Below the pieces are notes generated by a model that saw nothing but the letters and a program-made list of their open reading frames with translations, searched no databases and had not been told where the DNA came from. 64,000 nucleotides of DNA from positions 120,062 through 184,061 of the forward strand of contig CAYQIM010000059.1 in NCBI GenBank assembly GCA_964417555.1. Reading direction: 5' to 3'. This DNA comes from CAYQIM01 sp964417555. GTDB lineage: Bacteria; Pseudomonadota; Gammaproteobacteria; Diplorickettsiales; Diplorickettsiaceae. This document shows positions 45,738-55,147 of the stretch, one piece after another (positions within the stretch are counted from its first letter, which is position 1; each line of letters begins with the position of its first letter). The translations under genes and the position numbers were made by a program.

Positions 45738-46094
45738 TTAGACTAAAGCTTGTTTAGCCTTTTCAACCAACTGAGCAAACGTTGTTTTATCTGTTATAGC
45801 TAAGTCTGCCAAGATCTTACGATCAACAGCAATTTTTGCTTTGATAAGACCGGCAATAAAGCGACTATATGTCAAACCATGTTCACGCGTACCCGCATTA
45901 ATACGAACTATCCATAGCGCACGAAAATCACGTTTCTTCTGCTTTCTGTCACGATAAGCGTATTGACCCGCCTTGGTTACGGCTTGCTTAGCCGCTCTTA
46001 TGACGCGACTACGAGCACTTCGATAACCTTTCGCTGCTTTTAAAATTTTCTTATGGCTGGCCCTAGCGGTCACTCCACGCTTTACTCTTGGCAT
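45738..46094 (-). CDS. rplT: Ribosomal protein bL20
   Basis: A 118-aa basic 50S protein (MPRVKRGVTARASHKKILKAA, YRDRKQKKRDFRALWI, LTYSRFIAGL) that binds 23S rRNA and is needed early in large-subunit assembly. Length is exactly typical. It is last in thrS-infC-rpmI-rplT, where L20 in other bacteria represses rpmI-rplT translation; I could not identify the leader structure here. Confidence 0.98.
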   Translation of the reverse strand: MPRVKRGVTARASHKKILKAAKGYRSARSRVIRAAKQAVTKAGQYAYRDRKQKKRDFRALWIVRINAGTREHGLTYSRFIAGLIKAKIAVDRKILADLAITDKTTFAQLVEKAKQALV

Positions 46095-46127
46095 TGTATT
46101 AAACCTCTATATAAATCTTCATTGTTT

Positions 46128-46322
46128 TTAAGAACCTTGCAACAATCGATCCACAGAAAGAACGTCGCTGGCATGCACCAAATTAGTTTGACGCAAATTT
46201 CGTTTGCGCTTGGTATCTTTCTTGGTGAGGATATGGTTATGATGTGATTGCGCGCATTTATAACCTTTGGCTGTTGGCTTAAATCGCTTCGCAGTCCCTC
46301 GATGGGTTTTTAACTTTGGCAT
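46128..46322 (-). CDS. rpmI: Ribosomal protein bL35
   Basis: A 64-aa basic protein with the L35 pattern MPKLKTHRGTAKRFKPT...SHHNHILTKKDTKRKRNLR. It lies 33 bp before rplT and 33 bp after infC in the conserved order. Confidence 0.97.
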   Translation of the reverse strand: MPKLKTHRGTAKRFKPTAKGYKCAQSHHNHILTKKDTKRKRNLRQTNLVHASDVLSVDRLLQGS

Positions 46323-46355
46323 AGCGTACTCCGCATTACTTATTACATTATATTG

Positions 46356-46946
46356 TTACTTCGTTTTTTTAGGACTAACGACTAAAACCATCTGTTTTCC
46401 TTCCATTTTGGGTTTATCGTCAATCACTGCATAAGCAGTCAGATCCTTTTCTAAGCGTTCAATCAGCTTAGCACCCAAATGAATATGAGTGATTTCACGA
46501 CCACGAAACCGCACAGTGATTTTAGCTTTGTCACCCTGTTGTAGGAAACGAATCAGGTTGCGTAGCTTGACCTGATAATCTCCTTCGTCTGTCACGGGTC
46601 TAAATTTAACTTCCTTTAACTGAACTTGCTTTTGTTTCTTCTTCTGTACCGCTTTCTGTTTGCTAAGCTCAAAAAGGTACTTACCATAATTCATAATGCG
46701 ACAAACAGGTGGCGCCGCTGTCGGCGCAATCTCTACTAAATCTAAACCAGCTTGGCCCGCCTGCCGCAAGGCTTCTGCTAAAGATACAACACCTAATTGT
46801 TCACGTGAAGAACCTATTAGCCTGATTTGAGGCGCGCGAATCTCTCCATTCACCCTGACTTTTTTTGTATTATTACTTGCTGACCTAGGTTGATACCCCC
46901 CTGCCGGTCTGGGTCTAATTGACTGAATCACTTTTTCGTTGCTAAT
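46356..46946 (-). CDS. infC: Translation initiation factor IF-3, probable ATT start
   Basis: IF-3 binds the 30S subunit and checks the initiator tRNA and start codon. The N-domain (VRVNGEIRAPQIRLIGSSREQLGVV), the helical linker (KQKAVQKKKQKQVQ) and the C-domain (EVKFRPVTDEGDYQVKLRNLIRFL, GDKAKITVRFRGRE) are complete. The first ordinary start would be GTG at 46931 with no ribosome-binding site. In frame upstream are ATT-ATT-AGC-AAC-GAA-AAA, with GGAG 5 and 8 nt before the two ATT codons. The second ATT (46946-46944) has the best spacing. An AUU start is the known basis of IF-3 autoregulation in Escherichia coli. Confidence 0.93.
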   Translation of the reverse strand: MSNEKVIQSIRPRPAGGYQPRSASNNTKKVRVNGEIRAPQIRLIGSSREQLGVVSLAEALRQAGQAGLDLVEIAPTAAPPVCRIMNYGKYLFELSKQKAVQKKKQKQVQLKEVKFRPVTDEGDYQVKLRNLIRFLQQGDKAKITVRFRGREITHIHLGAKLIERLEKDLTAYAVIDDKPKMEGKQMVLVVSPKKTK

Positions 46947-46948
46947 AA

Positions 46949-48874
46949 TTACTTCTCCGCATCAATTCGACCACGCTGCACTATAGCCTGCCGAACCATC
47001 TGATAAAATTCTTGGACCGGCATACTACCCAAATCTTCACCTGTTTGTCTACGTACACTCACTTTATTGGCCTCTATTTCTTTATCGCCAATCACGAGTA
47101 GGTAAGGAATCTTTTGTAAAGTATGTTCGCGGATTTTAAAGCCGATTTTCTCATTTCTCAAGTCCAACTTTATTCTAAGCCCTAGGTCCTCTAACGCTTG
47201 GCCCACAATCCGCGCATAATCTTGCTGTTTATCGATAATAGTCAGCACAACAGCTTGTAGCGGCGTTAACCAAACAGGGAAATTCCCTGCATAATGCTCT
47301 ATGAGGATACCTATAAATCGTTCTAAAGAACCCAGAATAGCCCTATGTAGCATAACAGGCGTCTTCCGATCACCTTGTTCTGTCACATATTCAGCCCCTA
47401 AGCGGCCAGGCATAGAAAAATCGACCTGTACCGTACCACATTGCCAAACACGACCCAAGCAATCTTTTAAAGAAAACTCAATTTTGGGGCCATAAAAAGC
47501 ACCTTCGCCTGGAGAATATACCCATTTGAGCGCTTTTCCATCCAAGGCCTGTGCTAAAGCCTGCTCGGCTTTATCCCAACTCACGTCTGACCCTACGCGG
47601 ACCTCCGGACGAGTCGCTAGTTTAAGAAGGATTTCATCAAAGCCAAATTCCTTATAGACATCATAAAGTAAATCAATAAAGGCACTGACTTCGGATTGAA
47701 TCTGCTCTTCAGTACAAAAAATATGAGCATCATCCTGTACAAAGCCACGTACACGCATCAAACCATGCAAAGCCCCCGATGGCTCATTACGGTGGCAAGC
47801 ACCAAATTCAGATAACCGTAAGGGCAAATCGCGATAACTTTTTAGGCCTTGATTAAAAACTTGAATATGGCCCGGACAGCTCATCGGTTTTACCGCAAAT
47901 TCGGTATTTTCAGAGGCTGTGGTAAACATTTCTTTGAAGAATTTGTCCCAGTGCCCCGACTTTTCCCATAACTGACGTGCTAATAATTGAGGAGTACGTA
48001 TTTCCTGATAACCACATTTAGCCAGACTTGAACGAATATATTGCTCAACGAGCTGGTAAATAGCCCAACCCTTAGGGTGCCAAAATATCATTCCTGGTGC
48101 TTCTTCTTGGATATGATAGAGGTCTAAATCCTTGGCCAATTTACGGTGATCACGCTTTTCCGCTTCTTCAAGACGCATTAAATAAGCAGCTAAATCATCT
48201 TTAGTCAGCCAGGCCGTACCATAAATGCGTTGTAGCATCTCATTTTTAGCATCACCACGCCAATACGCTCCTGCAACCTTGGTTAATTTAAAAACTTTCA
48301 ATTTATTAGTATTCGGCACATGTGGCCCACGGCAAAGATCAATGAAATCGCCTTCTTGATAAAGCGATAAAACCTCTCCTTCCGGAATCGCTTCGATAAT
48401 TTTCGCTTTATATTCTTCACCCATTTCACGGAATAAAGAAATCGCTTCTTTTCTAGGTAGTGTAAAACGTTCCACAGGAAGCGCTTGCTTGACTAATTCC
48501 TGCATACGTTTTTCTATTTGGTTCAAATCATCCGGTGTAAAAGCACGTTCAAAAGCAAAGTCATAAAAAAAGCCATTTTCTATTACTGGCCCAATTGTCA
48601 CTTGCGCTTGCGGAAATAATTGCTTAACGGCATGAGCCAGTAGATGCGCTGTAGAGTGCCGAATAATGTCAAGCGATTCAGAATCACGTAGTGTAAGAAT
48701 ACGCAATGAAACATTAGATTCAATAAAATAAGATAAATCAACTTGTTGCCCATTGACCTCAGCCGCTATCGCTGCTTTCGCTAAGCCAGAACCAATATGC
48801 TCAGCCACTTGATAAGCGGTGAGGGATTCGGAAAAAGTCAGTTCTGTGGAGTCAGGTAATGTAATTATAGGCAT
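46949..48874 (-). CDS. thrS: Threonine-tRNA ligase
   Basis: A 641-aa class II synthetase: TGS domain (1-60), second additional editing domain (RHSTAHLLAHAVKQLFP with its HxxxH, and the later C-H site in FIDLCRGPHVPN), catalytic core with zinc ligands in MSCPGHIQ, and anticodon-binding domain (LTPLQAVVLTI...ALEDLGLRI). It heads the translation operon; the infC start is within a few bases of its stop. Confidence 0.97.
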   Translation of the reverse strand: MPIITLPDSTELTFSESLTAYQVAEHIGSGLAKAAIAAEVNGQQVDLSYFIESNVSLRILTLRDSESLDIIRHSTAHLLAHAVKQLFPQAQVTIGPVIENGFFYDFAFERAFTPDDLNQIEKRMQELVKQALPVERFTLPRKEAISLFREMGEEYKAKIIEAIPEGEVLSLYQEGDFIDLCRGPHVPNTNKLKVFKLTKVAGAYWRGDAKNEMLQRIYGTAWLTKDDLAAYLMRLEEAEKRDHRKLAKDLDLYHIQEEAPGMIFWHPKGWAIYQLVEQYIRSSLAKCGYQEIRTPQLLARQLWEKSGHWDKFFKEMFTTASENTEFAVKPMSCPGHIQVFNQGLKSYRDLPLRLSEFGACHRNEPSGALHGLMRVRGFVQDDAHIFCTEEQIQSEVSAFIDLLYDVYKEFGFDEILLKLATRPEVRVGSDVSWDKAEQALAQALDGKALKWVYSPGEGAFYGPKIEFSLKDCLGRVWQCGTVQVDFSMPGRLGAEYVTEQGDRKTPVMLHRAILGSLERFIGILIEHYAGNFPVWLTPLQAVVLTIIDKQQDYARIVGQALEDLGLRIKLDLRNEKIGFKIREHTLQKIPYLLVIGDKEIEANKVSVRRQTGEDLGSMPVQEFYQMVRQAIVQRGRIDAEK

Positions 48875-48898
48875 CGAGGTCTAATTCTATAAAAATTA

Positions 48899-48973
48899 TG
48901 GTAGGCACGAGTGGGATCGAACCACCGACCACCACCATGTCAAGGTGGTGCTCTACCACTGAGCTACGTGCCT
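48899..48973 (-). tRNA. tRNA-Val (GAC)
   Basis: On the reverse strand AGGCACG (48973-48967) pairs with CGTGCCT (48909-48903). The anticodon loop CTTGACA gives GAC; the T-loop is GTTCGATCC; CCA is encoded at 48901-48899. It lies 25 bp before thrS on the same strand. Confidence 0.95.
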
Positions 48974-49164
48974 GCAGTCACTTATCGCGTGTCTACCATC
49001 GTTGACGCAGTGGCACGCGGACCTGCCAACGAATGCACTTTTCTGCTAAACTTACGCTGCCAAAAAGTGCATTCCGTTGTCACCCGCGTATCCTCTATTT
49101 TCACACACGATAAGATTATATTAATTAAGATTAAAGGAGGGAGAAAATAACATTCTTGTTTTGC

Positions 49165-51174
49165 TTAATCAATCCCTATCATTTTTTCTTTTAGCATTTT
49201 TAATTTATCTCTGACTTTAGCTGCCTCTTCAAATTGAAGATTTTTAGCATGCTCCCGCATCTCTCGCTCTAATTGTTTGATTTTCTTAGCTAATTCTTCG
49301 GGTGGTAGCGCGGCATAGTAGGCCTGCTCTTCTGCTACTTTAAGGAGGCGTTGTGGCTTAGTTGCATCGTCAGAACGCGCACCTTCTAAAATGTCATGCA
49401 CCGCTTTGGCAACACCCTTCGGCGTAATATGATGTTTTTTATTGTAACTTTGCTGCTTTTCTCTACGCCTATCTGTTTCGCTTATCGCTCTCTCCATTGA
49501 TCCAGTTATTTTATCAGCATAGAGAATAGCTCGCCCATGAATATGCCGTGCTGCGCGGCCAATAGTTTGTATTAATGAACGTTCAGAACGTAAAAATCCT
49601 TCTTTATCCGCATCCAATATCGCCACTAAAGAAACCTCTGGCATATCGAGACCTTCACGCAACAAGTTAATTCCTACCAATACATCAAAGTGTCCTAAAC
49701 GTAGATCACGAATAATCTCTACACGCTCGACCGTATCAATATCCGAATGTAAATAACGCACTTTGACATCGTGTTCAGTCAAATACTCAGTTAAATCTTC
49801 GGCTAAGCGCTTGGTTAGCGTCGTGACTAATACCCGTTCCTTTAATAAAGCCCGCTGCTGAATTTCAGAAAGTAAATCATCGACTTGGCTTGCTACGGGC
49901 CGAATCTCAATCGCAGGGTCAACCAAACCCGTCGGCCTGACGACTTGCTCAACCACTGCACCTGAATGTTCTAGCTCATAAGGACCGGGCGTGGCAGAGA
50001 CATAAATTGTTTGTAACGAAAAATCACAAAACTCTTGAAATTGTAACGGTCTATTATCCAACGCCGAAGGTAAACGAAAACCATATTCGACTAAGGTTTC
50101 TTTACGTGAACGATCGCCTTTATACATAGCGCCTAACTGAGGTACAGTGACATGTGATTCATCAATCACTAATAAACCTTCTTTAGGTAAATAATCGAGT
50201 AAAGTAGGCGGTGGTTGACCGGGATCACGCCCCGACAAATAGCGAGAATAATTTTCAATTCCGCTGCAATAGCCTAATTCCAATAGCATCTCAATATCAA
50301 AGCGCGTACGCTGCTCTAAACGCTGACACTCCACCAGTTTATTGGCTACTCTGAGTTGTGCTAAACGTTCTTTTAATTCGACTTTAATTAATTCTATCGT
50401 TTCTAAGATACGTTCGCGTGGTGTCACATAATGCGTTTTGGGATAGATAGTCAAACGCGGAACCCGTCTTAGTACTTCTCCGGTTAAAGGATCAAAGTAA
50501 CTTAAATTTTCAATTTCATCATCGAGTAATTCGATACGTACTGCTTCTTCAGCCGATTCTGCCGGATAAACATCAATAATATCGCCACGCACACGATAAG
50601 TGGCGCGACGGAAATCGGTATCATTGCGCGTGTATTGTAATTCTGCTAATCGGCGTAGAATAAATCGCTGTTCTATTTTGTCGCCGCGACGAATATGTAA
50701 CATCATGTTAATATAGGTGTTCGGATCACCTAAGCCGTAAATAGCAGAAACAGTAGCAACAATAATAGTATCGCGCCGCTCTAATAAGGATTTCGTCGCC
50801 GATAAACGCATTTGTTCGATATGTTCATTAATCGCTGCATCTTTTTCAATAAAGGTATCTGTCGTCGGCACATAGGCTTCTGGCTGATAATAATCGTAAT
50901 ACGAAACAAAGTATTCCACCGCATTTTTTGGGAAAAAAGCACGCATTTCACCATATAACTGCGCCGCTAATGTTTTATTAGGTGCTAGAATAAGAGCAGG
51001 CCGCTGACATTTTTGTATAACATGCGCGATACTAAAGGTCTTACCGGAACCCGTTACACCGAGTAAGGTTTGATGCGCCAAACCTGCTTTTAAGCCTTTC
51101 ATTAGCTCATTAATGGCTTGCGGCTGATCACCGGCCGGTTTAAAGTTTGAAACCAATTCAAAGATTTTGGACAC
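49165..51174 (-). CDS. uvrB: Excinuclease ABC subunit B
   Basis: A DEAD-like helicase core that verifies damage in nucleotide excision repair. Walker A is LLGVTGSGKTFS; the beta-hairpin YYDYYQPEAYVP, the DESHVT box, helicase motifs (ILDADKEGFLRS, QTIGRAARH) and the C-terminal UVR motif (REHAKNLQFEEAAKVRDKL) are all present. The GTG at 51174 gives (M)SKIFELVSNFKPAGDQPQAI, which fits the family start (669 aa). A TTG at 51192 would add six residues. Confidence 0.96.
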   Translation of the reverse strand: MSKIFELVSNFKPAGDQPQAINELMKGLKAGLAHQTLLGVTGSGKTFSIAHVIQKCQRPALILAPNKTLAAQLYGEMRAFFPKNAVEYFVSYYDYYQPEAYVPTTDTFIEKDAAINEHIEQMRLSATKSLLERRDTIIVATVSAIYGLGDPNTYINMMLHIRRGDKIEQRFILRRLAELQYTRNDTDFRRATYRVRGDIIDVYPAESAEEAVRIELLDDEIENLSYFDPLTGEVLRRVPRLTIYPKTHYVTPRERILETIELIKVELKERLAQLRVANKLVECQRLEQRTRFDIEMLLELGYCSGIENYSRYLSGRDPGQPPPTLLDYLPKEGLLVIDESHVTVPQLGAMYKGDRSRKETLVEYGFRLPSALDNRPLQFQEFCDFSLQTIYVSATPGPYELEHSGAVVEQVVRPTGLVDPAIEIRPVASQVDDLLSEIQQRALLKERVLVTTLTKRLAEDLTEYLTEHDVKVRYLHSDIDTVERVEIIRDLRLGHFDVLVGINLLREGLDMPEVSLVAILDADKEGFLRSERSLIQTIGRAARHIHGRAILYADKITGSMERAISETDRRREKQQSYNKKHHITPKGVAKAVHDILEGARSDDATKPQRLLKVAEEQAYYAALPPEELAKKIKQLEREMREHAKNLQFEEAAKVRDKLKMLKEKMIGID

Positions 51175-51316
51175 AATGTTATATCTCAACAATATGAAGT
51201 GATTATCCTGGCACTAAATTGTCCCTCGCCGCTTGCTTTATTTATAGGCCCTCGCCGATAATAGTACCAATAAAGACACTTTCGTAGACTTAATCTTGTC
51301 ATTTAATGCTTTAATT

Positions 51317-52510
51317 ATGAAAATAACACTTTCGCATCGCGTTTTACAGATAAAACCTTCACCTACACTGAGTCTTTCAGCCGCCGCAAACCGGCTAAAA
51401 GCCGCTGGCAAACCTATAATTAATCTTACCGTTGGCGAACCGGATTTCGACACGCCTGAATTTATTAAACAAGCGGCTCATCAAGCTTTAGACCATGGCT
51501 GCACCAAATACACAGCGGTTGATGGCGTTTCTAGCTTAAAACAGGCCATCGTCGAAAAGTTTAAAAATGAAAACCAACTCGACTATCACGCTAGCCAAGT
51601 CATTGTTTCAAGTGGCGCTAAACAAAGTATTTACAACCTCATGCAAGCGCTGTTAAATCCAGGAGATGAAGTTATTATTCCTGCGCCTTATTGGGTATCT
51701 TACCCCGATATGGCATTACTCGCGGAAGCGAAACCTGTCATTATCCCCAGCAACATCGAACAAAACCTAAAAATTACGCCTGAACAATTGTCGAAAACGA
51801 TTACACCCAGAACACGATTATTTATTATCAATAGCCCTTCAAACCCCAGCGGAATGGTTTATACGCAGGAAGAACTCTACGCACTTGGCAAGGTTTTAGT
51901 AAAAAATCCCCATGTTTTTATCCTTAGCGATGATATCTATGAACATATCTATTGGGGAGATCACGCTTTCAAAAATATACTGAATGTGTGGCCTCAACTC
52001 GGTGAACGAACGATCGTATTAAATGGTTGTTCGAAAGCCTATGCGATGACCGGCTGGCGAATTGGCTATGCAGCAGGGCCACAAGAAGTCATTCAAGCCA
52101 TGGCCAATATACAATCGCAAAGTACCTCTAATCCCAATTCTATTGCCCAAATAGCAGCAAAGGCCGCGTTAAGCGGTGACCAAACGTGTGTGCATGAAAT
52201 GAAAACGATTTATCAGCAAAGGCATCTCTTTTTTTCGCAAGGTCTCAATAATATTCCTGGCGTAAACTGCCTAGCAGCGATGGGAGCTTTTTATTGCTTC
52301 CCTTCTTTCGCAAACTTCATTGGCAAAGATAAGGCATTTCGCTCTGACTATGCACTGGCCGATTATCTGCTTAATGAAGCCAATATCGCAACCGTCCCTG
52401 GATCGGCATTTGGTACACCGAACTATTTACGGCTTTCCTTCGCTATTGATGATGCGAATTTAAAAGAGGCATTACAGCGATTAAAAGAAGCACTTAAAAA
52501 CTATAATTAA
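51317..52510 (+). CDS. Pyridoxal-phosphate aspartate aminotransferase (class I)
   Basis: The ATG at 51317 gives 397 aa; the frame is open from a TTG 21 bp earlier. The PLP lysine is K240 in NGCSKAYAMTGWRIGYAAGP; NSPSNPSG binds the cofactor ring; the C-terminal Arg is in NYLRLSFA. The sequence belongs to the I-gamma aspartate/prephenate aminotransferase group, which interconverts aspartate and oxaloacetate. Substrate range (aspartate versus prephenate or aromatic acids) cannot be settled from the sequence. Confidence 0.92.
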   Translation: MKITLSHRVLQIKPSPTLSLSAAANRLKAAGKPIINLTVGEPDFDTPEFIKQAAHQALDHGCTKYTAVDGVSSLKQAIVEKFKNENQLDYHASQVIVSSGAKQSIYNLMQALLNPGDEVIIPAPYWVSYPDMALLAEAKPVIIPSNIEQNLKITPEQLSKTITPRTRLFIINSPSNPSGMVYTQEELYALGKVLVKNPHVFILSDDIYEHIYWGDHAFKNILNVWPQLGERTIVLNGCSKAYAMTGWRIGYAAGPQEVIQAMANIQSQSTSNPNSIAQIAAKAALSGDQTCVHEMKTIYQQRHLFFSQGLNNIPGVNCLAAMGAFYCFPSFANFIGKDKAFRSDYALADYLLNEANIATVPGSAFGTPNYLRLSFAIDDANLKEALQRLKEALKNYN

Positions 52511-52580
52511 AAATCTCTTTTGATTTTAGAGAAGAAACTAGACACTGTGCGACAACCAGGGTTACAAGAAATAGAAAGTA

Positions 52581-53849
52581 CTATGATTTAACAATAGTTC
52601 CGCGGGTTTCTTTAACAAAAAACATCAATATCGCTGCCACGACAAATGCGATAGGAATAATACTTAATGCGTGCTGGAAACTTTTAACAGAGAACGCCAT
52701 TAAATTTCCTTGTACATGAATACCGGTTAGTACATCCAAGGCTTTACCTATCAAAGGTTGAGATAAAGCACCACTTAACATAACCAATGAATTAGTGACA
52801 GCAATAGCCGTTCCCGCCAAAGCCACTACATTAAGTTCTCTAGCAATAGGAAAAACAATAATCTGTGTTGAACTACAAACACCAAATATAAAAAGAAAAA
52901 ACTTCAAGGATTGGCTAGACATAGTTGGATAATAAATAATCAATGCAAAAAGTAATGCCCCTAATAAAGCACCTATAATAATAGGGTAACGTCGATTACC
53001 TATTTTATCAGAAATCCAACCCACTAAGGGGCTACCGATAGCCCAGCCCAAAAACACAAAAGAAATAGCGGTCGCTGCGGTGACGTTTGATAAGCCATAA
53101 ACACGTATTAAATAAGGGATACCCCAAACCTCAGCAAATCCAGACAATGATAAATATAAAAAACTGCCCACAACGCCAATTAGCCACATTTGTGGATTTT
53201 TACAAAGCTTAAAAACGGCCTGAAAAAACTCTCTATAGCTTAAACTAGAAGAAGCGGACGCCGCTGCTGTTCGAACAGCCTTAGTTTCCGGTATCACAAA
53301 CCACATCGCTACCATCAAACCAAAGCCTACGATAGCGGCAAGATGAAGTGTGGTATTAGAACCTAAAGAAACAACCAATTTTGACAATACAATATCGCCT
53401 ATCATTGCACCCACCATGCCTAATGAAGTAGCCATACCGGCAATAAAGGCAAAACGCGATGGAGGGAACCAAAGTGAAGCCAGCTTAAGAACACCGACAA
53501 ACGCAAACGCGGAACCAAAACCGACCAAAAAACGACCTACTTGTGCAGTAGGTAGATAGTGGTGGGCAAATAAATAGGTTCCTAAAGCACAAACCAAAGA
53601 AGCAATGACCAGTAATTTACGAGGACCGAATCGATCCATCATTATCCCAACCGGTAATTGCATCGGGGTATAAGCATAATAATAGAAGGCCACCAAGTTA
53701 CCAAATGCCACACCGCTGATACTAAACATTTTTAGCAAATCTTCAGTCATTACACTGGGCAAGATTCGCAAAAAATATTCATAACAGTAAAAAAGTGCTC
53801 CCAAACCACATACTAACCAGGGAAACAAGCTAATACGTTTTTTTGGCAT
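52581..53849 (-). CDS. MFS transporter (12 membrane segments), substrate unknown
   Basis: A 422-aa inner-membrane permease. The N-terminus is FPWLVCGLGALFYCYEYFLRILPSVM; the loop 2-3 motif A is GIMMDRFGPRKLL and its repeat after helix 8 is GWISDKIGNRRYP. Twelve hydrophobic segments with a central loop are visible. This type is common in Legionella and Coxiella, where relatives import amino acids or organic compounds. The substrate here is unknown. Confidence 0.85.
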   Translation of the reverse strand: MPKKRISLFPWLVCGLGALFYCYEYFLRILPSVMTEDLLKMFSISGVAFGNLVAFYYYAYTPMQLPVGIMMDRFGPRKLLVIASLVCALGTYLFAHHYLPTAQVGRFLVGFGSAFAFVGVLKLASLWFPPSRFAFIAGMATSLGMVGAMIGDIVLSKLVVSLGSNTTLHLAAIVGFGLMVAMWFVIPETKAVRTAAASASSSLSYREFFQAVFKLCKNPQMWLIGVVGSFLYLSLSGFAEVWGIPYLIRVYGLSNVTAATAISFVFLGWAIGSPLVGWISDKIGNRRYPIIIGALLGALLFALIIYYPTMSSQSLKFFLFIFGVCSSTQIIVFPIARELNVVALAGTAIAVTNSLVMLSGALSQPLIGKALDVLTGIHVQGNLMAFSVKSFQHALSIIPIAFVVAAILMFFVKETRGTIVKS

Positions 53850-53945
53850 AAATTTACCCTACCGTTATAATAATTAGAAAATTAGGCCAGCTTTGTTTAT
53901 AAATAAGAATTAATTAAGCTAGCCGATTCATGAAATAACAAGAGA

Positions 53946-54200
53946 CTAAGCGGCTTCTGCGGTATCGCTGGATTTTTCAGAAGTCACTTTACCAGAACGG
54001 TTTCCATATTTCTGTTTGAATTTATCGACACGCCCACTCGAATCAACGATTTTTTGCTTACCGGTATAAAAAGGGTGACACTTAGCACAAACCTCTATAG
54101 GAAGGGTGGAATCGCCTAAAGTAGAACGAGTTTTAAAGCTATTCCCGCAGCTACAAGTCACTGTAACTTCGCGATAAGCCGGATGGATATCTTGCTGCAT
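53946..54200 (-). CDS. rpmE: Ribosomal protein bL31 (zinc-binding form)
   Basis: The ATG at 54200 (MQQDIHPAYREVTVTCSCGN) has AGGGGA about 10 nt upstream; an earlier frame start lacks it. It is 84 aa long. CSCG and CAKCHPFYTGKQK supply the four cysteines of the zinc form. The C-terminal 15 residues (SEKSSDTAEAA) extend the usual length. It is a peripheral 50S protein. Confidence 0.95.
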   Translation of the reverse strand: MQQDIHPAYREVTVTCSCGNSFKTRSTLGDSTLPIEVCAKCHPFYTGKQKIVDSSGRVDKFKQKYGNRSGKVTSEKSSDTAEAA

Positions 54201-54406
54201 AATTTTTATATCCCCTGAAAACAAAATTAGCTCGGCATTATAACAGAAGGAATTCTAAAACCAAATTTTGGTATGGAAAAAGCCAGCCTATCATGTTTAA
54301 ATTATCAGATATTAATAATAAAAAAGTATAAAAGTAAGCTTTTTTATGACAAATACTTAATATATTTATCTTAAACAGTTAAAAAAACAGCCAAGGATGG
54401 CTAGCT

Positions 54407-55004
54407 ATTATAAACATCAAAAATTTATCTAAACTTACACAAAAAGTTGTCTTTTTTAGCTTAACAACCCTATTCATACTCGTTTTTTGCGAAAAATCCT
54501 TTGCACTTGGAGTCAATCTTTCTTATGGGCAAGGGAAACCGGATCATCTGAAAGGTTATCGAATGGCTTTACAAAGTTTTTGGCCCTTTATGGGCTTTCC
54601 TGATTCTATCCTTAATTTAACCGGTTATTGGGATCTGAGTTTTGCCCACTGGAACGTCACTCCAGGCAGCCTACTAACCACATTCGACCAGCCTAGCACT
54701 ATCGAAATCTTCGCTATTTCCCCTATCATCAGGCTACAGGCGCGAAAAAAATACTTTTTATCCAGTCAGCCCTTACCTTGAGCTTGGTATAGGTGCCAGC
54801 CTACTGTCCAACAATCACTTAGGACATCGAAATCTAGGTGGCCAATTTGCTTTTCAAGATTTACTAGGTATTGGCTTACGCTGTGGAACAACCCATGCCT
54901 GGTCATTTAGCTATCATTACTTACATTATTCCAATGCAGGACTTTTACCCCCCAATCAAGGAATTGACGTTAAGCATTTATGGAGTCTAGGATACGAGTT
55001 TTAA
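54407..55004 (+). pseudogene. pagL: Lipid A 3-O-deacylase PagL, frameshifted
   Basis: Two frames together give a PagL-like outer-membrane beta-barrel: a signal peptide (FFSLTTLFILVFCEKSFA), GVNLSYGQGKPDHLKGYR, then, after a break, SPYLELGIGASLLS, FAFQDLLGIGLR and YHYLHYSNAGLLPPNQGID with the catalytic H-x-S. The frames join if one A is removed from the A7 run at 54745-54751 (RKNTFYPVSPYLELG). PagL removes the 3-O acyl chain of lipid A and lowers TLR4 detection. Upstream, the frame has no ATG after its last stop; an ATT at 54407 with AAGG about 10 nt before it is the only plausible start seen. Probably inactive. Confidence 0.75.
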
Positions 55005-55147
55005 AAACTCATCTTATTTGTAGAAGAAAATGCAGGTATCGCAGGATCCTGCCGCTTTCGGCATAAGTATATTGTAAAATCTAACAAGCATCTTATACTG
55101 CACACACATTACACTAGAAAGGAACCATCCTCTAAAGGGGCTTATTC

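Noticed and set aside
48911..49150. Forward frame across tRNA-Val
   Set aside because: Its first part is the complement of the tRNA; no other support.
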